Shown here one piece after another: positions 14,086-15,321 of a stretch of 15,321 nt of DNA. The notes below the pieces were generated by a model. The model searched no databases. It worked only from the letters and a program-made list of their open reading frames with translations, and was not told the origin of the DNA. Both the position numbers and the translations under genes were made by a program. Positions within the stretch are counted from its first letter, which is position 1. Each line of letters opens with the position of its first letter. Source of the DNA: DASPUH01 sp035622975 (GTDB lineage Bacteria > Chloroflexota > Limnocylindria > Limnocylindrales > CSP1-4); assembly GCA_035622975.1 (NCBI GenBank), contig DASPUH010000077.1, positions 1 through 15,321 on the forward strand. The letters are read 5' to 3'.

Positions 14086-15321
14086 GTGGCGGACCCGGTC
14101 GAGGTGGAACTGAAGTTCCGCGTCACCGACCCGCCTGCCCTCGAGCGCCTCCTGGACGCCGACTGGGTGGGCGACCAGGCGGCCGGTGCCTGGCGCACGT
14201 TCGAGCTCGAGGACCGCTACGTGGACACGAGCGACGGCGCGCTGGCCCGCGGTGGCTACGGGGCCCGGCTGCGCCGCCAGGGCGACGCGGTCACCCTCAC
14301 CCTGAAGAGCCTCGCCCGCGGTGAGGGACCCGGCGGGGCGCTCTTCCGGCGGGTCGAGCTGGAGGGACCGGCCACCTGGGAGGCTCGGCCCGAGTCGTGG
14401 CCGGACAGCGAGGCCCGGCGGCGCCTCATGGCCCTCGCCGGAGCCGCTCCGCTCGTGCCCCGGTTCACGCTGCGCCAGGTGCGGCGTGAACGTGACCTGC
14501 GCGGCGGGGACGGGTGGGCCGTCCTGAGCCTTGACGCGGTGCGCGTCGAGGCGGCCGGCCGCGACATCGGCGGCGGGACGTTCGTGGAGGTCGAGTCGCG
14601 CGGCGGCTCGGAGCGGATGCTCCAGGACGTCGGCGCGATCCTGGAGGGCAGTGGGGCGGTCACGCCGGAGGGGCGGTCCAAGGAGGCGCTTGCCACCGAG
14701 TTGCTCAACGCGGCCCGCCAGCCGGGCACCGTGCGGCCGTGGGGTCCGCACCCGGACGACACCGGGCTGGGAGGCGGGCCGGACGGCAACGGGCCGAAGG
14801 TCACCGCGCCACCGGCCGCGGCGCCAGCGTCGAGGCCGGCGCCGGCGGCGGCTGTGCCCTCCGTGCCCCGACCGCGGTCCGTGCCGGCAGCCGAGGCGAA
14901 TCCGAGAAGCACCCCCGTCGAGCCGGCCGGGGCTGCCGAGCAGCACGCCACCCCGTCCGCTCCCGCAGCCGGCCCGGCGGCGAGCCCCGCCCCACCGTCC
15001 GAAGGCACCCCCGCAGCGGCCGCATCCCGACCGACGAGCGCGCCCCGGCGGCACCGACGGATCGCGCAGGCCGCCCCGGCCGCCAGGCGGACCCACCGTC
15101 CGCGACCGGCCGCGACCGAAGGGACCGGATCGGACGAGCGGACGCAGATCATCGACCGCCTGCGCACGGGCCGGACACCAGGCGTGGTGGCCGGCGACTC
15201 GCTGGCCGAGGCCGGCCGCAAGGTGCTGCGCTTCCACTTCGCCCGCATGCTCGAGCGGGAGGCCGGCACACGCCAGGGCGACGACCTGGAAGAGCTTCAT
15301 TCGATGCGCGTGGCCACCCGC
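14086..15321 (+). CDS. CYTH-CHAD protein, 3' end outside the window
   Basis: This is an open reading frame of 412 codons with no stop before the window ends. The N-terminal CYTH domain (1 to about 205) has the signature EVELKF (ExExK at residues 6, 8 and 10) and basic or acidic strand residues (RLRRQGD, TLKSL, VEVES) of triphosphate-tunnel enzymes, which bind or hydrolyse triphosphates. An Ala/Pro-rich linker spans about 210-345. The CHAD domain begins near 365 and is cut off after DLEELHSMRVATR, its conserved His/Arg start. CHAD domains bind polyphosphate. The GTG start at 14086 is one base after the ppk stop and has no ribosome site, so coupling with ppk is likely. A role in polyphosphate binding, granule organisation or triphosphate hydrolysis is inferred from family and context. 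The unusually long linker is discussed in the findings. Confidence 0.9.
   Translation, partial: MADPVEVELKFRVTDPPALERLLDADWVGDQAAGAWRTFELEDRYVDTSDGALARGGYGARLRRQGDAVTLTLKSLARGEGPGGALFRRVELEGPATWEARPESWPDSEARRRLMALAGAAPLVPRFTLRQVRRERDLRGGDGWAVLSLDAVRVEAAGRDIGGGTFVEVESRGGSERMLQDVGAILEGSGAVTPEGRSKEALATELLNAARQPGTVRPWGPHPDDTGLGGGPDGNGPKVTAPPAAAPASRPAPAAAVPSVPRPRSVPAAEANPRSTPVEPAGAAEQHATPSAPAAGPAASPAPPSEGTPAAAASRPTSAPRRHRRIAQAAPAARRTHRPRPAATEGTGSDERTQIIDRLRTGRTPGVVAGDSLAEAGRKVLRFHFARMLEREAGTRQGDDLEELHSMRVATR

Noticed and set aside
14044..15300. A 418-codon minus-strand open frame opposite the CYTH-CHAD gene
   Set aside because: The plus-strand frame has EVELKF and the CHAD start motif; the minus frame has only low-complexity Arg/Gly/Ala sequence.

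Overview
The window is a compact, very GC-rich (roughly 70% by eye) bacterial chromosome segment with strong G/C third-codon bias. Gene content and style (DoxD-Rieske fusion, DERA next to paired aldehyde dehydrogenases, DUF971/YbjQ/ppk/CYTH-CHAD cluster, many starts without a Shine-Dalgarno) best suit an uncultured Chloroflexota lineage of the Limnocylindria type. An actinobacterium is the main alternative. This placement is a judgement from gene content, not a phylogeny. No IS element, tRNA, rRNA, CRISPR or phage gene was seen.

Layout. (1) 80-2164 (+): a two-gene ABC-2 type exporter, ATPase plus permease. (2) 2173-3306 (-): a DoxD-like membrane protein fused to a Rieske [2Fe-2S] domain, divergent from (3) a DUF72/YecE gene at 3374-4150 (+). 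(4) 4119-8381 (-): an aldehyde-handling locus read right to left: deoC (DERA), an XRE/Cro-type regulator, a full-length aldehyde dehydrogenase, and a 1-nt-overlapping half-size aldehyde dehydrogenase that lacks the catalytic residues. (5) 8443-8751 (+): a small ArsR/SmtB-fold regulator divergent from deoC. (6) 8664-10814 (-): an S9 prolyl-oligopeptidase-like peptidase whose 3' end overlaps the ArsR gene by 88 bp. (7) 10890-15321 (+): DUF971, YbjQ-like protein, a small membrane protein, polyphosphate kinase and a CYTH-CHAD protein that runs off the window.

How the parts work together. The central locus is the most interesting part. DERA splits 2-deoxyribose-5-phosphate into glyceraldehyde-3-phosphate and acetaldehyde, and the aldehyde dehydrogenase pair could oxidise the acetaldehyde. 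The pair looks like a naturally split version of the fused ALDH16 family, with one active and one pseudoenzyme subunit. The same near-perfect palindrome, TGTGAC-N6-GTCACA, occurs exactly twice as far as I could find: between deoC and the ArsR gene, and just upstream of the aldehyde dehydrogenase pair. It therefore probably ties the two transcription units into one small regulon. At the right end, polyphosphate synthesis (ppk) is followed directly by a CYTH-CHAD protein, a family linked to triphosphate and polyphosphate binding.

A second general signal is a recurring promoter geometry. Four transcription-unit-leading genes have TAC(C/G)AT exactly six bases before the start codon, as expected for leaderless mRNAs, and two more have weaker versions. 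This signal was used to choose several starts.
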